The notes: generated by a model not told the origin, from the sequence alone. Shown: positions 30,155 through 40,467, counted from the first letter of the stretch. The stretch is DNA of 64,000 nt from Nocardia wallacei (GCF_014466955.1 NZ_AP023396.1:868001-932000); one strand, 5' to 3'. Numbers and translations: made by a program.

Positions 30155-30820
30155 ATGACTGACAACAAGAATCGGCCGGCGACCGGCATCCTGGGCACCA
30201 AGCTCGGCATGACCCAGGTCTTCGACGACAAGAACCGCGTCGTTCCCGTGACCGTCATCAAGGCCGGCCCGAACGTCGTGACCCAGATCCGCACCGAGGA
30301 GCGCGACGGCTACTCCGCCGTGCAGCTGGCCTTCGGCGCGATCGACCCGCGCAAGGTGAGCAAGCCCGTCGCCGGGCAGTTCGCCAAGGCCGGCGTGACG
30401 CCACGCCGCCACGTCGCCGAGATCCGCGTCGCCGACGCCTCGAGCTTCGAGGTCGGCCAGGAGCTGTCCGCCGACGTGTTCGAAGAGGGCGCGTTCGTCG
30501 ACGTCACCGGCACCAGCAAGGGCAAGGGCTACGCGGGCACCATGAAGCGCCACGGCTTCCGCGGCCAGGGCGCCTCGCACGGTGCGCAGGCCGTGCACCG
30601 CCGTCCGGGTTCCATCGGCGGTTGCGCCACCCCCGGCCGCGTGTTCAAGGGCATGCGGATGTCGGGCCGGATGGGTAACGACCGCGTCACCACGCAGAAC
30701 CTCTCGGTCCACAAGGTGGACGCCGAGAACGGCCTGCTGCTGATCAAGGGCGCGATCCCGGGTCGCAAGGGCGGCATCGTGATCGTCAAGAGCGCTGCGA
30801 AGGGTGGTGCCCGGGCATGA
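30155..30820 (+). CDS. rplC: 50S ribosomal protein L3
   Basis: 221 residues from ATG 30155 ([20 protein letters not shown]), with the conserved [16 protein letters not shown] region around the methylated Gln site. A start six codons earlier is open, but it lacks spacing to a ribosome-binding site. GGGGAC lies before ATG 30155. It ends overlapping rplD. Confidence 0.97.
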   Translation: MTDNKNRPATGILGTKLGMTQVFDDKNRVVPVTVIKAGPNVVTQIRTEERDGYSAVQLAFGAIDPRKVSKPVAGQFAKAGVTPRRHVAEIRVADASSFEVGQELSADVFEEGAFVDVTGTSKGKGYAGTMKRHGFRGQGASHGAQAVHRRPGSIGGCATPGRVFKGMRMSGRMGNDRVTTQNLSVHKVDAENGLLLIKGAIPGRKGGIVIVKSAAKGGARA

Positions 30821-31506
30821 GCACCGATACCAAGACCAACCTCACGCTGCCGGTGAAAGAGCCGGGCGGCAAGACCAACGGCACCGTCGACCTCCCCGCG
30901 GAGATCTTCGACGTGACCGCCAACATCGCGCTGATGCACCAGGTCGTCGTGGCCCAGGAGGCCGCCGCGCGCCAGGGCACGCACTCCACCAAGACCCGCG
31001 GCGAGGTCCGCGGCGGTGGCAAGAAGCCGTACCGCCAGAAGGGCACCGGCCGCGCCCGTCAGGGCTCGACCCGTGCGCCGCAGTTCACCGGCGGTGGCAC
31101 CGTGCACGGCCCGCAGCCGCGCGACTACTCGCAGCGCCTGCCGAAGAAGATGAAGGCCGCCGCGCTGCGTGGCGCCCTGTCGGACCGCGCGCGCAGCGAG
31201 CGGATCCACGTCATCACCGAACTGGTCGCGGGACAGACGCCCTCGACCAAGAGCGCCAAGAGCTTCCTGGCCGAGTTGACCGACCGCAAGAAGCTGCTGG
31301 TCGTGGTGGGCCGCGAGGACCTCGCCGCGTGGAAGAGCGTCGCGAACCTGCCGCACGTGCACCCGATCGCGCCGGACCAGCTCAACACCCGCGACGTACT
31401 GAACAGCGACGACATCGTGTTCAGCGTGGAGGCCCTGAACGCCTTCGTGCACGGCCCCGCGGAATCTCCGCAGAACACAGTGGCTGCACAGGAGGACAGC
31501 AAGTGA
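30817..31506 (+). CDS. rplD: 50S ribosomal protein L4
   Basis: 229 residues with the conserved loop [20 protein letters not shown] that reaches into the exit tunnel. In enterobacteria L4 represses its own operon; that is not established here. ATG overlaps the rplC stop, and its own stop overlaps the rplW start. Confidence 0.97.
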   Translation: MSTDTKTNLTLPVKEPGGKTNGTVDLPAEIFDVTANIALMHQVVVAQEAAARQGTHSTKTRGEVRGGGKKPYRQKGTGRARQGSTRAPQFTGGGTVHGPQPRDYSQRLPKKMKAAALRGALSDRARSERIHVITELVAGQTPSTKSAKSFLAELTDRKKLLVVVGREDLAAWKSVANLPHVHPIAPDQLNTRDVLNSDDIVFSVEALNAFVHGPAESPQNTVAAQEDSK

Positions 31507-31808
31507 CCACCATCGCCGATCCCCGCGACATCCTGCTCGCGCCGGTCATCTCCGAGAAGTCCTACGGGCTGATCGAGGAAGGCACCTACACCTTCCTGGT
31601 GCGTCCGGACGCGAACAAGACGCAGATCAAGATCGCCGTGGAGAAGGTCTTCGGCGTGAAGGTGACCAGCGTCAACACCGCCAACCGTCAGGGCAAGCGC
31701 AAGCGGACCCGCTTCGGTTACGGCCAGCGCAAGAGCACCAAGCGCGCGCTCGTGACCCTCTCGGCCGACAGCAAGCCCATCGAGATCTTCGGAGGCCCGG
31801 TCGCGTAA
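31503..31808 (+). CDS. rplW: 50S ribosomal protein L23
   Basis: 101 residues from GTG 31503 ([20 protein letters not shown]), overlapping the rplD stop. L23 lies at the exit-tunnel mouth and docks trigger factor and SRP. Standard length and sequence, with the basic [14 protein letters not shown] loop. Confidence 0.97.
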   Translation: MTTIADPRDILLAPVISEKSYGLIEEGTYTFLVRPDANKTQIKIAVEKVFGVKVTSVNTANRQGKRKRTRFGYGQRKSTKRALVTLSADSKPIEIFGGPVA

Positions 31809-31841
31809 GCGGCGGGGAGTCCAGAAAGCAGAGAAGAACTC

Positions 31842-32672
31842 ATGGCAATCCGTAAGTACAAGCCGACTACGCCGGGCCGCCGCGGCTCCAGCGTCTCGGA
31901 CTTCGCCGAGATCACCCGGTCGACCCCCGAGAAGTCGCTGCTGCGCCCGCTGAGCAAGTCCGGCGGCCGCAACGCGCACGGCCGGATCACCACCCGGCAC
32001 CGGGGCGGCGGGCACAAGCGCGCCTACCGCATCATCGATTTCCGTCGCCTGGACAAGGACGGCATCCCGGCCAAGGTCGCGCACATCGAGTACGACCCCA
32101 ACCGGACCGCGAACATCGCCCTGCTGCACTACGCGGACGGCGAGAAGCGCTACATCCTCGCGCCCAAGAACGTCACCCAGGGCACGAAGATCGAGTCCGG
32201 CGCCGGCGCCGACATCAAGCCGGGCAACAACCTGCCGCTGCGCTCGATCCCGACCGGTACCACCATCCACGCGGTGGAGCTGCGTCCGGGCGGTGGCGCC
32301 AAGATGGCCCGTGCCGCCGGCATGAGCATCCAGCTGCTGGGTAAGGAGGGCGCCTACGCCGTCCTGCGTATGCCCTCCGGTGAGATCCGCCGCGTCGACG
32401 TGCGCTGCCGCGCCACCGTCGGCGAGGTCGGCAACGCCGAGCAGTCGAACATCAACTGGGGCAAGGCCGGCCGCATGCGCTGGAAGGGTCGTCGCCCCAC
32501 GGTCCGTGGTGTCGTGATGAACCCCGTCGACCACCCGCACGGTGGTGGTGAGGGCAAGACCTCCGGTGGTCGCCACCCGGTCAGCCCGTGGGGTCAGCCC
32601 GAGGGCCGCACTCGTAAACCCAACCGTCCGAGCGACAAGCTCATCGTCCGCCGTCGCGGCAAGAAGCGTTAA
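31842..32672 (+). CDS. rplB: 50S ribosomal protein L2
   Basis: 276 residues, [20 protein letters not shown] at the start and the peptidyl-transferase-associated [14 protein letters not shown] near the C-terminus, including the conserved His. Separated from rplW by 33 bases. Confidence 0.98.
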   Translation: MAIRKYKPTTPGRRGSSVSDFAEITRSTPEKSLLRPLSKSGGRNAHGRITTRHRGGGHKRAYRIIDFRRLDKDGIPAKVAHIEYDPNRTANIALLHYADGEKRYILAPKNVTQGTKIESGAGADIKPGNNLPLRSIPTGTTIHAVELRPGGGAKMARAAGMSIQLLGKEGAYAVLRMPSGEIRRVDVRCRATVGEVGNAEQSNINWGKAGRMRWKGRRPTVRGVVMNPVDHPHGGGEGKTSGGRHPVSPWGQPEGRTRKPNRPSDKLIVRRRGKKR

Positions 32673-32687
32673 AGAGGAGGTTAAGAC

Positions 32688-32969
32688 ATGCCACGCAGCC
32701 TGAAGAAGGGCCCGTTCGTCGACGAACACCTCCTCAAGAAGGTGGACGTCCAGAACGAGAAGAACACCAAGCAGGTCATCAAGACCTGGTCGCGTCGTTC
32801 GACCATCATCCCCGATTTCATCGGCCACACCTTCGCCGTCCACGACGGCCGCAAGCACGTGCCGGTGTTCGTGTCGGAGAACATGGTCGGGCACAAGCTC
32901 GGTGAGTTCGCGCCGACCAGGACCTTCAAGAGCCACGTCAAGGAAGATCGGAAGAGCAAGCGGCGATGA
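32688..32969 (+). CDS. rpsS: 30S ribosomal protein S19
   Basis: 93 residues, [19 protein letters not shown] at the start, usual length. Strong AGAGGAGG site at 32671-32678 in the 15-base gap after rplB. It overlaps rplV by four bases. Confidence 0.98.
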   Translation: MPRSLKKGPFVDEHLLKKVDVQNEKNTKQVIKTWSRRSTIIPDFIGHTFAVHDGRKHVPVFVSENMVGHKLGEFAPTRTFKSHVKEDRKSKRR

Positions 32970-33364
32970 GCACAGAAACTCAGAACCCGACCGCGCGCGC
33001 GACCGCCAAGTTCGTCCGCGTGACGCCGATGAAGGCCCGCCGGGTCGTGGACCTGGTCCGCGGCAAGCGGGTCGAGGATGCGCTGAACATCCTCCGGTTC
33101 GCGCCGCAGGCCGCGAGCGAGCCGGTCGCCAAGGTCGTGGCCAGCGCCGCGGCGAACGCCGAGAACAACCTCGGCCTGAACCCGGACACCCTGGTCATCT
33201 CGACGGCCTACGTCGACGAGGGCGCGACCATGAAGCGCTTCCAGCCGCGTGCCCAGGGACGTGCGTTCCGAATTCGCAAGCGCACCAGCCACATCACCAT
33301 CGAGGTCGAGAGCGTCGCAGCCGCCGCCCCGGCTCGTAGCCGCCGGAAGGGAGGGGCTAAGTAA
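32966..33364 (+). CDS. rplV: 50S ribosomal protein L22
   Basis: 132 residues with [18 protein letters not shown] near the N-terminus and the exit-tunnel hairpin region [20 protein letters not shown] (about residues 89-108), where macrolide resistance changes arise in other bacteria. No unusual insertion is seen. Confidence 0.97.
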   Translation: MSTETQNPTARATAKFVRVTPMKARRVVDLVRGKRVEDALNILRFAPQAASEPVAKVVASAAANAENNLGLNPDTLVISTAYVDEGATMKRFQPRAQGRAFRIRKRTSHITIEVESVAAAAPARSRRKGGAK

Positions 33365-34174
<810 letters not shown>

Positions 34175-34183
34175 CCAATGCTG

Positions 34184-34594
34184 ATGCCTCGCAAGGTCAA
34201 GCACCGCAAACAGCATCACCCCAAGCGTTCCGGCATGGCCAAGGGCGGCACCTCGGTGGCGTTCGGCGACTACGGCATCCAGGCGCTGGAGCCGGCGTAC
34301 GTCACCAACCGCCAGATCGAGTCGGCGCGTATCGCGATGAACCGGCACATCAAGCGTGGCGGCAAGGTGTGGATCAACATCTACCCGGACCGCCCGCTGA
34401 CCAAGAAGCCCGCCGAGACCCGCATGGGTTCCGGTAAGGGTTCGCCGGAGTGGTGGGTCGCGAACGTGAAGCCCGGCCGGGTCATGTTCGAAATGTCGTA
34501 CCCGAACGAGGAGACCGCTCGCGAGGCCCTGCGCCGCGCGATGCACAAGCTCCCGATGAAGTGCAGGATCGTGACCCGGGAGGAGCAGTTCTGA
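34184..34594 (+). CDS. rplP: 50S ribosomal protein L16
   Basis: 136 residues from ATG 34184 ([17 protein letters not shown]), the usual start for the family; ATG 34178 two codons earlier is also possible. GAAGGAGG lies upstream, within the rpsC 3' end. The conserved [17 protein letters not shown] is present. The stop overlaps the rpmC start. Confidence 0.96.
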   Translation: MPRKVKHRKQHHPKRSGMAKGGTSVAFGDYGIQALEPAYVTNRQIESARIAMNRHIKRGGKVWINIYPDRPLTKKPAETRMGSGKGSPEWWVANVKPGRVMFEMSYPNEETAREALRRAMHKLPMKCRIVTREEQF

Positions 34595-34833
34595 TGGCTA
34601 CCGCCAATCCGGCCGCTGAGCTCCGCGAGCTCGATGACGAGGCCCTGGTCGCGAAACTGCGTGAGTCCAAGGAAGAGCTGTTCAACCTGCGCTTCCAGAT
34701 GGCGACCGGTCAGTTGCAGAACAACCGGCGTCTGCGTGTGGTCCGCCACGAGATCGCGCGCATCTACACGGTCATGCGCGAGCGCGAGCTCGGCCTGGCC
34801 TCCGGTCCTGAAGGCAAGGGAGACGCGGCATGA
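34594..34833 (+). CDS. rpmC: 50S ribosomal protein L29
   Basis: 79 residues with the L29 core [19 protein letters not shown] and [19 protein letters not shown]. Start and stop overlap the neighbouring frames (TGATG with rplP; ATGA with a small downstream frame). Confidence 0.96.
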   Translation: MATANPAAELRELDDEALVAKLRESKEELFNLRFQMATGQLQNNRRLRVVRHEIARIYTVMRERELGLASGPEGKGDAA

Positions 34834-34907
34834 GCGGTCAGGCGCGTAGGCGGCAGCGGAGCGTAACCACGCAGCGCCCCGCTCTTGCCGGAAAGGAAAC
34901 AGCATGA
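34830..34907 (+). CDS. 25-residue overlapping frame between rpmC and rpsQ
   Basis: ATG 34830 overlaps the rpmC stop (ATGA), and the frame's TGA at 34905-34907 overlaps the rpsQ ATG (34904-34906), again as ATGA. The product ([20 protein letters not shown] then GKETA) is Arg-rich. It fills the whole gap between two ribosomal genes with perfect coupling at both ends. It could be a real small coupling peptide or a relic of an rpsQ N-terminal extension, which is longer in mycobacteria. Chance is not excluded. Confidence 0.35.
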   Translation: MSGQARRRQRSVTTQRPALAGKETA

Positions 34908-35200
34908 GTGACGCCAAGGGCCCGGCCAAGACGCCGGCCAAGCAGGAGGAGCGTGGCTCGCGCAAGGTGCGCATCGGCTACGTCGTCTCCGACAAGATGA
35001 CCAAGACCATCGTGGTCGAGCTGGAAGATCGCGTGAAGCACAAGCTCTACGGCAAGATCATCCGCACCACCTCGAAGGTGAAGGCACACGACGAGAACGA
35101 GATCGCCGGCGTCGGCGACCGCGTCCAGCTGATGGAAACCCGCCCCCTGTCCGCCACCAAGCGCTGGCGCCTGGTGGAGGTCCTGGAGAAGGCCAAGTAA
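34904..35200 (+). CDS. rpsQ: 30S ribosomal protein S17
   Basis: 98 residues. The core starts at [20 protein letters not shown] and ends [20 protein letters not shown]. The first 20 residues are a Lys/Ala-rich tail. GGAAAGGAAA precedes ATG 34904. It is the last gene of the run; rplN and the rest of the spc operon do not follow in this window. Confidence 0.97.
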   Translation: MSDAKGPAKTPAKQEERGSRKVRIGYVVSDKMTKTIVVELEDRVKHKLYGKIIRTTSKVKAHDENEIAGVGDRVQLMETRPLSATKRWRLVEVLEKAK

Positions 35201-35229
35201 CCCTCTCCTCGGCTGAGTCGAAAAGCGAA

Positions 35230-35257
35230 GGCCCGCTTCCCTTTCGGGAGGCGGGCC
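35230..35257 (+). terminator. hairpin terminator after rpsQ
   Basis: GGCCCGCTTCCC (35230-35241), loop TTTC, GGGAGGCGGGCC (35246-35257), one G-T pair. It lies 29 bases after the rpsQ stop and has no clear U-run, as is common in actinobacteria. Confidence 0.75.
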
Positions 35258-35314
35258 GTCGCCGTTCCATGGCGTCCGGTGGCAGACTCCTGGACTGATG
35301 ACCATTGCCATTCT

Positions 35315-35332
35315 CAGTACATAGGCGTACTG
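35315..35332. promoter_or_regulatory. inverted repeat upstream of the toxin-antitoxin pair
   Basis: CAGTAC, six bases, GTACTG, ending 19 bases before the toxin start. It is a likely operator for autoregulation by the HTH antitoxin. Confidence 0.55.
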
Positions 35333-35351
35333 TGAACTCTACGATCTTCCG

Positions 35352-35717
35352 GTGAGCTATCGCCTGGAGATGGTCGATGAAGTCCGTGACTGGCTGCATC
35401 GGCTGCGTCGTGTCGACCGGTCTTCCGCCCTGCTCGTAGGCCAGGCCATAGCCGCCTTGTTGGAGGAAGGTCCGGCGTTGGGGCGTCCGCTGGTGGACCG
35501 GATCAAGGGCTCATCGCTACACAATCTCAAGGAGTTGCGGCCGGGATCGGCCGGTGCCAGCGAGGTCAGGGTTTTGTTCGTCTTCGATCCGGAGCGCAAG
35601 GTAGTGCTTCTGGTTGCGGGTGACAAAGCAGGCAATTGGAGCGGTTGGTACCGAACCGCGATCCGCGAAGCGGAGCAGCGGTACGAGCAGTATCTGGACG
35701 AAAGGGAGCGGATATGA
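35352..35717 (+). CDS. HigB/RelE-type toxin (Gp49-like family)
   Basis: Protein of 121 residues. SYRLEMVDEVRDWLHRLRRV, ALLEEGPALGRPLVDRIKGS, HNLKELRPGSAGASEVRVLF and the C-terminal KAGNWSGWYRTAIREAEQRY are characteristic of phage-derived Gp49-like HigB toxins, which cut mRNA on the ribosome. The start is GTG 35352. It overlaps the antitoxin start by four bases. The toxin-first order is typical of higBA. Confidence 0.87.
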   Translation: MSYRLEMVDEVRDWLHRLRRVDRSSALLVGQAIAALLEEGPALGRPLVDRIKGSSLHNLKELRPGSAGASEVRVLFVFDPERKVVLLVAGDKAGNWSGWYRTAIREAEQRYEQYLDERERI

Positions 35718-36040
35718 GCCGGACGCACGGTTATGACCGGGAGAGCTTCCTGTCCGAATTCTTCCCCGACGAGGCCGACCGCAGCGAGGTGGAGCGTGGT
35801 GCGCAACACCTTGTCGAAGTCAGCCGCGCGACTCGGCTGGCCGAGATGCGCAAGCGTCTCGGATTGACACAGGCCGAGGTGGCGAAGCGCATGCATGTGC
35901 GCCAGGAACGCGTCTCAGCGATCGAACGAGCAGCGGTGAGCGTCAGCGAATTGCGAACGCTCGCTTCCTATATCGAAGCGCTCGGCGGCCGCCTGGAGAT
36001 CGTCGCGGATTTCGGAAGCGAACGCCTGGTCGTTGGTTGA
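35714..36040 (+). CDS. HigA-type XRE-family antitoxin
   Basis: Protein of 108 residues with a Cro/C1 helix-turn-helix (LGLTQAEVAKRMHVRQERVS, about residues 55-74) and a C-terminal YIEALGGRLEIVADFG typical of XRE antitoxins. It should bind the toxin and repress the promoter containing the dyad at 35315-35332. ATG 35714 overlaps the toxin stop. Confidence 0.88.
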   Translation: MSRTHGYDRESFLSEFFPDEADRSEVERGAQHLVEVSRATRLAEMRKRLGLTQAEVAKRMHVRQERVSAIERAAVSVSELRTLASYIEALGGRLEIVADFGSERLVVG

Positions 36041-36313
36041 CGTAGGTGCGGGAGACCCTCACCGGGGTGGGCGGCGGGCAGCGTGTCGACTTCGTTCCCG
36101 CACGGCGAAACTCGGCGATGGGCGGGGGCGGGGGTGGGGGCTGCCGGCGGGCGGATTACTCTCCGTGTGGCTGCGATTCTCGGGTGCCGGGGATAAGTGG
36201 CCGAAAGGTTAAGGCATGCTTTCTTTGTTGTGCTCGAACCGCGTGGAGCAGTAGCGGGATTCCGTCGAGTCGAATACGATCCGCGCGGAACCAACCGTCC
36301 GTTGGAGGAACAA

Positions 36314-37324
36314 TTGACCACCCCGAGCACGCAACAACGCGAGACCGGGGGAACCGGAGGTCGGCGCACGGTACCCCTGTCGCAGCTGATCTACCTCTTG
36401 GCCGACCACGACAAACTCGGCGAGCACCGCCAGACGTTCCTGCTCGCGCCGATGAGCGGGGACGCGGTGGTGCGCGGCTGCGCGCTCGTGGCGAGCGGAC
36501 TGGTCGCCGTGGGCGGCCTGTGCGCGGCCGCGGGGTCGTGGCTTGGATGCGGTGCGCTCGGCGGGCTGGCCCTGGTTCCGGCCGCGATCGCGGTGCTGCG
36601 CCGGCGTCGTAATCGCGGAAACCGCAAGGCCCGCCTGGATCTGTTCGATCACGGCATGACGGTGTATCGCGGCGCCGAGGACATCGTGGCGTTCCGCTGG
36701 GACACCGTCGAGGTGCGGCAGCAGGTTATTCCGTTTCACAATGCCGCCACCGCGACGACCGACTATTCGTTCACGCTGACCGGACCGGGCCCCAGCACAG
36801 CGACTTTCGACGAGAATGTCTTCGAACGCGCCGGCGAATGGGGCCCCGCTATCCAAACCGCGGTCACCGCAACCCAATTGCCCGGAGTGGTCACCGCGAT
36901 CGATAGCGAGGAGACGGTGCTGTTCGGCGACATCGCCGTGAACCTGATCGAGCTTGCCCACGCGGGGAAGTCCTATCCGTGGGAGCACATTCAGCGCATC
37001 GAGGCGCAGCACGGACTGGTGTGCATCAAGGTCGACGGACAATGGATTTCGCTGGAACCGGTGGAATCCATACCCAACTTCTATATTTTCAACGAGGTGG
37101 CCGAACGGCTGCGGCTCGCGGCGCTGGAAGAGGCGAATGCCGCGGCCGCCGAGGAACGCGCGCCGGTGCCGAATGGCACGATCGCGCGGCCCGCCGTGAC
37201 CTTCCTCGGCGGCGCCGTCACGCCGACGATCCGGCCCGAGCCGACCGGTGCGGTATCCGGGCAGCAGGGTGAGACGGTCGGAGCACTGGGCGCCGCCGGC
37301 GATTCGGTCGAGCAGCGGCCCTGA
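36314..37324 (+). CDS. DUF6585-like membrane-associated protein
   Basis: Protein of 336 residues from TTG 36314, chosen because GGAGGAA (36304-36310) lies just before it; an open frame extends further upstream without such a site. It has a hydrophobic double segment at about 55-95, then RRRRNRGNRKARLDLFDHGM and two PH-like beta-rich halves. Relatives in actinobacteria are annotated DUF6585, without function. The C-terminal 50 residues are low-complexity. Stands alone between the antitoxin and a convergent gene. Confidence 0.7.
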   Translation: MTTPSTQQRETGGTGGRRTVPLSQLIYLLADHDKLGEHRQTFLLAPMSGDAVVRGCALVASGLVAVGGLCAAAGSWLGCGALGGLALVPAAIAVLRRRRNRGNRKARLDLFDHGMTVYRGAEDIVAFRWDTVEVRQQVIPFHNAATATTDYSFTLTGPGPSTATFDENVFERAGEWGPAIQTAVTATQLPGVVTAIDSEETVLFGDIAVNLIELAHAGKSYPWEHIQRIEAQHGLVCIKVDGQWISLEPVESIPNFYIFNEVAERLRLAALEEANAAAAEERAPVPNGTIARPAVTFLGGAVTPTIRPEPTGAVSGQQGETVGALGAAGDSVEQRP

Positions 37325-37327
37325 CGG

Positions 37328-37942
37328 CTATCGCATGACCGGCAGCACCCGGGCCTGCGAACGGCCGGTGGCTGCCTCGATGAAATCGACCGGATCCGCC
37401 ACCGCGGCGAGGATTTCGGCGGTTCGGCGCAAACCGGCCGGTGGCACGGGTGCGCCGCCGATGGCGTCGATCAGGTCCAGCAGGTGCACGGTCGCCTCGA
37501 CCGTGGTGGTGTCCGCTATGGCCTGGAAGCTGACCGTGCCGAGGATCGGGTGGGTGAGCCCCGCATCCGGTGCGGCGGACCGGAACTCGGCGATCATGGC
37601 GGGGCCGAATTCGGCGAAGTAGCGCACGAGCGTTTCGGCGCCGACCGCTGCCGCCTGCTGGGCCCCCGCGGCGACGTCGTCGGCGAGAGTGTGTGCGGGA
37701 CCGCCGGGTTCGTTGAAGCGGCGCAGCCATTGCGAGCTACTGGTCACCGTGGGCGCCTGCACCTGTTGCCCGCGCAGGAAGTGCAGCACTTGGTCGTCGG
37801 GCGCCATGTGCGCCACGAGATCCTGCACGGTCCACCCCGGCAGCCGGGTGGGCGTGGCCCACTGCTCGGGTGTCAGGGCGGCGACTCGTTCGCCCCAGGT
37901 GCGGGACAGCTCCTCCAGGACTGTGATTTCCATGTGGGCCAT
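37328..37942 (-). CDS. maleylpyruvate isomerase/DinB-like protein
   Basis: Protein of 204 residues of the mycothiol-dependent maleylpyruvate isomerase N-terminal (DinB-like four-helix) type: RLPGWTVQDLVAHMAPDDQV near the start and VEATVHLLDLIDAIGG carrying the usual metal-binding His. Members act as thiol-dependent transferases with mycothiol, but most have no known substrate. ATG 37942 has AGAGGA close upstream; ATG 37933 is the alternative. Convergent with the DUF6585-like gene. Confidence 0.8.
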   Translation of the reverse strand: MAHMEITVLEELSRTWGERVAALTPEQWATPTRLPGWTVQDLVAHMAPDDQVLHFLRGQQVQAPTVTSSSQWLRRFNEPGGPAHTLADDVAAGAQQAAAVGAETLVRYFAEFGPAMIAEFRSAAPDAGLTHPILGTVSFQAIADTTTVEATVHLLDLIDAIGGAPVPPAGLRRTAEILAAVADPVDFIEAATGRSQARVLPVMR

Positions 37943-37968
37943 GATCCTCTGCGGGAACCGATCGAGCG

Positions 37969-40467
37969 TCAACCGCTGACGGCGTAGGGGCGGCGGATGC
38001 GGCGGGCGGCCTCGAGGATGCCGAGAATGCGGGAACCGGGCAGGCCGATGGACGCGCCGATGGCTGCGGGTGTCCAGGATTCGTCGGCCAGGGCGAGGAT
38101 TTCGGCGAGTTGTTCCACGGGGAGCTTCGACAGGCGGCGTTCGGAGATTTCCCGGGCGACGGCCCACACGCCGACATTGTCGATCTCGGCGGCCAGGTCG
38201 GCGGCCGTGGCCCGGGTATCGGTCGAATCCTCCTCGACCGCTTCGTTGTCCGTGACGGCGAAGGGGCGCCGGTACTTCGTGACATCGATCGGCGCGGGCT
38301 CGTCCAGGGCGAGCTGAGCACCCTGCTGAGAGTTCTTGCGCGCCCGCGGCTTACGCTCCGACCCGCTGTCCGGGCGCTCGCCGTCGAGCTCCGCCATGTC
38401 ACGCTTCGACGGAGTACCGGTCGGAGACGTGGCGCTCTGTCCTGTGGCGGTCGCCTCGGGATCGGCGGAAACCTCCGCTGTCACCGCACGGCCGGCAGCC
38501 GACACATCGGTCTCCGAACCATCCTCCGACGCCGGGTATCCGTTGACATCTTCGGCGTCCGCCTCGATCGCGTGACCAGCCGAGTAATCCCCGTCGGAAG
38601 GCACTGCCGCACTGGGCTCGTCCGCTGCCCCCGCGACCGGATGGCCATTGCTCGCCGGACCGGAGCCGGGCGGGAGATCCGCGTAACCCATAGGGTCCGC
38701 CTCCTCAGGCGAGGCCGACGGATAGGTCTTGCCGTTGGTGTGCCCATGCCCATTGTGTGCCGCCCCGGTCGTCGGCTGGGCGGGCGCTTCCCCGGCCGTG
38801 CCGGATTTCTCGGCCGCCGTGGACGAATACGAGTTTCCGTTGGTCCGCCCCGTCGGATAACCCTCACCGTCATGCCGCGCGGGCGTGACAAGTGGATACG
38901 CATACCCATTGGCCTGCCCCGCCGGGCGCGCCCGACCATTGGTCTGCGCAGCCGCAGATGCGTGGTCGTCGGACTGCGTCGCGGGGCGCGTGTGGCCGTT
39001 CGGTTGCGCCATCGGTGCCTGGCCATTGGTCCGCACTGTCGGATGTGCGTGGTCGTTGGATCCCGCCACGGGGTGAGTACGGCCGTCGGTTTGCGCTGCC
39101 GGGTACGTGTTGCCGTTGGTTACCGCTGCCGGGCGATGGTGGCTGTCGGATTGTGCCGTCGGGTAAGTGTGGCCATTGGTCTGTGCCGTCAGGTCCGCGT
39201 GGCCGTCGATCTGTGTGGCCGGATGTGGATGGCCGTTGGTGTGGGCCGCCGGGTGTGGGCGGTCGTTGGGTTGCACCGCCGGATATGCGTTGCCGTTCAC
39301 CCGGGCTGTCGGTTGATCATGGTCGTACGTATGTGCGGCCGGGTGCGGGTGGCCGTTGTGTGCCGTGCCGGATGTGGGCGTGGTGTGCGGGTGGCCGGGT
39401 GGCTCGGTGTGGCCGGATGTGGTTGTGGGGTGGGGGTTCCCGTGGGTGTGCGGTGCGGGATGGCCGTGGCCGGAGGGTGTCTCGGAGAGGCCGTGGAGTA
39501 CGGAGGGGTAGGGCGATTCGGCTACGGCCGCGAGGCGGCGGGACGCTTCCCCCGACCCGTCACGCAGCGGCGCGAAGGCATCGACGATGCGGTGCGTGAC
39601 CGTGCGGGGCGTCGACGTGGATTGGTCGGGTATGGCGTCGATGAGCTGGGCGTACCGGGCGGACACCCACGCGTGCAACCAGATCACCACGCCCACCATG
39701 ACCGGAGCGACCGCGGCCTCCGCCGCGCGTGCCGGAGCGCCCGCCGCCACATGCGGCCCGGCGTTCAGCGCGACGGTGACACCGAGCAGCGCCGCCTCCA
39801 GGAAAACGACCTTCCCCCGAGCGATTTCGCGGCCCCACCGCGCCGCCGTGGTCGCCACCACCATGATCGTGATGATCGGGATGGAGATCATCGCCTCGAA
39901 GCCGTAGCTGAGCCAGTACAGCGGGTCGGACATGTCGCCACTGGGGACCAGGTTGTGCTGCACGTTCACGCCCGCCCACACCATGCCGAGCACGACCACG
40001 CCGATGAGCGCCCGCGAGGACCACTCGGCGCGTCGGTACAACTGGGCAAGGCGCGCATCGGGATTCGACACCCGGCGGCGCGCGGCGAGCGCCTTCCGAT
40101 GCCAGCGGGCGTCGGCGTCGTCGGCGCGGCGCAGGGCCGCGGCCACGCGCCGGTCGCGCTTCTCGGCGGACAGTTCGGCGGAGACGGCCCGGCGGCGCTG
40201 GCGGCGGCGCTGCGCCCGAATCCATTCCGCCAGATCGCGTTCGGCGGCGATCTCCGATTCCGAGAGCTCGTCGAACAGTGCCGGATCGGTCTGCAGCGGC
40301 AGCTTGCCGCGCGCCGTCGCCACGCGCTGCGCCAGGGCGGCGATCTCCGCGTCCACCGATATCGCCGCGTCCACCGACATCGCCGCGTCCACCGACATCG
40401 CCGCATCCACCGACATCGCCGCATCTGCCGACATCTCTGCATTCCCGGCCGACTGGTCGTCGCGCAT
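37969..40467 (-). CDS. large repeat-rich membrane protein with C-terminal helix-turn-helix-like segment
   Basis: Protein of 832 residues with four regions. Residues 1-40 are six-residue repeats (MSVDAA). Residues 40-160 are charged and probably coiled-coil. Residues 160-290 hold four hydrophobic helices (ALIGVVVLGMVWAGV, YGFEAMISIPIITIMVVATT, VVFLEAALLGVTVALNAG, PVMVGVVIWLHAW), reminiscent of DUF2637/SpdB-type actinomycete membrane proteins. Residues 330-560 are His/Asn/Gly-rich degenerate repeats (TNGHxxPAAQxD). The final 70 residues (SWTPAAIGASIGLPGSRILG) look like a helix-turn-helix. A good GGAAGG site precedes ATG 40467. DUF2637-like proteins often belong to conjugative elements, but no other mobile gene is near. 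Confidence 0.75.
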   Translation of the reverse strand: MRDDQSAGNAEMSADAAMSVDAAMSVDAAMSVDAAISVDAEIAALAQRVATARGKLPLQTDPALFDELSESEIAAERDLAEWIRAQRRRQRRRAVSAELSAEKRDRRVAAALRRADDADARWHRKALAARRRVSNPDARLAQLYRRAEWSSRALIGVVVLGMVWAGVNVQHNLVPSGDMSDPLYWLSYGFEAMISIPIITIMVVATTAARWGREIARGKVVFLEAALLGVTVALNAGPHVAAGAPARAAEAAVAPVMVGVVIWLHAWVSARYAQLIDAIPDQSTSTPRTVTHRIVDAFAPLRDGSGEASRRLAAVAESPYPSVLHGLSETPSGHGHPAPHTHGNPHPTTTSGHTEPPGHPHTTPTSGTAHNGHPHPAAHTYDHDQPTARVNGNAYPAVQPNDRPHPAAHTNGHPHPATQIDGHADLTAQTNGHTYPTAQSDSHHRPAAVTNGNTYPAAQTDGRTHPVAGSNDHAHPTVRTNGQAPMAQPNGHTRPATQSDDHASAAAQTNGRARPAGQANGYAYPLVTPARHDGEGYPTGRTNGNSYSSTAAEKSGTAGEAPAQPTTGAAHNGHGHTNGKTYPSASPEEADPMGYADLPPGSGPASNGHPVAGAADEPSAAVPSDGDYSAGHAIEADAEDVNGYPASEDGSETDVSAAGRAVTAEVSADPEATATGQSATSPTGTPSKRDMAELDGERPDSGSERKPRARKNSQQGAQLALDEPAPIDVTKYRRPFAVTDNEAVEEDSTDTRATAADLAAEIDNVGVWAVAREISERRLSKLPVEQLAEILALADESWTPAAIGASIGLPGSRILGILEAARRIRRPYAVSG
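38829..39480 (-). repeat. coding repeats of a His/Asn/Gly-rich 13-16-residue unit
   Basis: More than a dozen degenerate copies of a unit built on TNGH-P-A-Q-D inside the membrane-protein gene, with variable length and many His residues. At DNA level each copy contains TGGCCATTGGT or TGGCCGTTGGT-like cores. Confidence 0.75.
40343..40432 (-). repeat. five tandem 18-bp repeats in the N-terminal coding region
   Basis: Units at 40343, 40361, 40379, 40397 and 40415, consensus ATCGCCGCGTCCACCGAC on the plus strand, encoding MSVDAA repeats. Copies 2 and 3 are identical; the others differ by one to three bases. A length-variable tract is likely. Confidence 0.88.

Noticed and set aside
40343..40432. 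CRISPR-like or iteron array of 18-bp repeats
   Set aside because: No spacers, in frame with the protein, and no origin or replication gene nearby.
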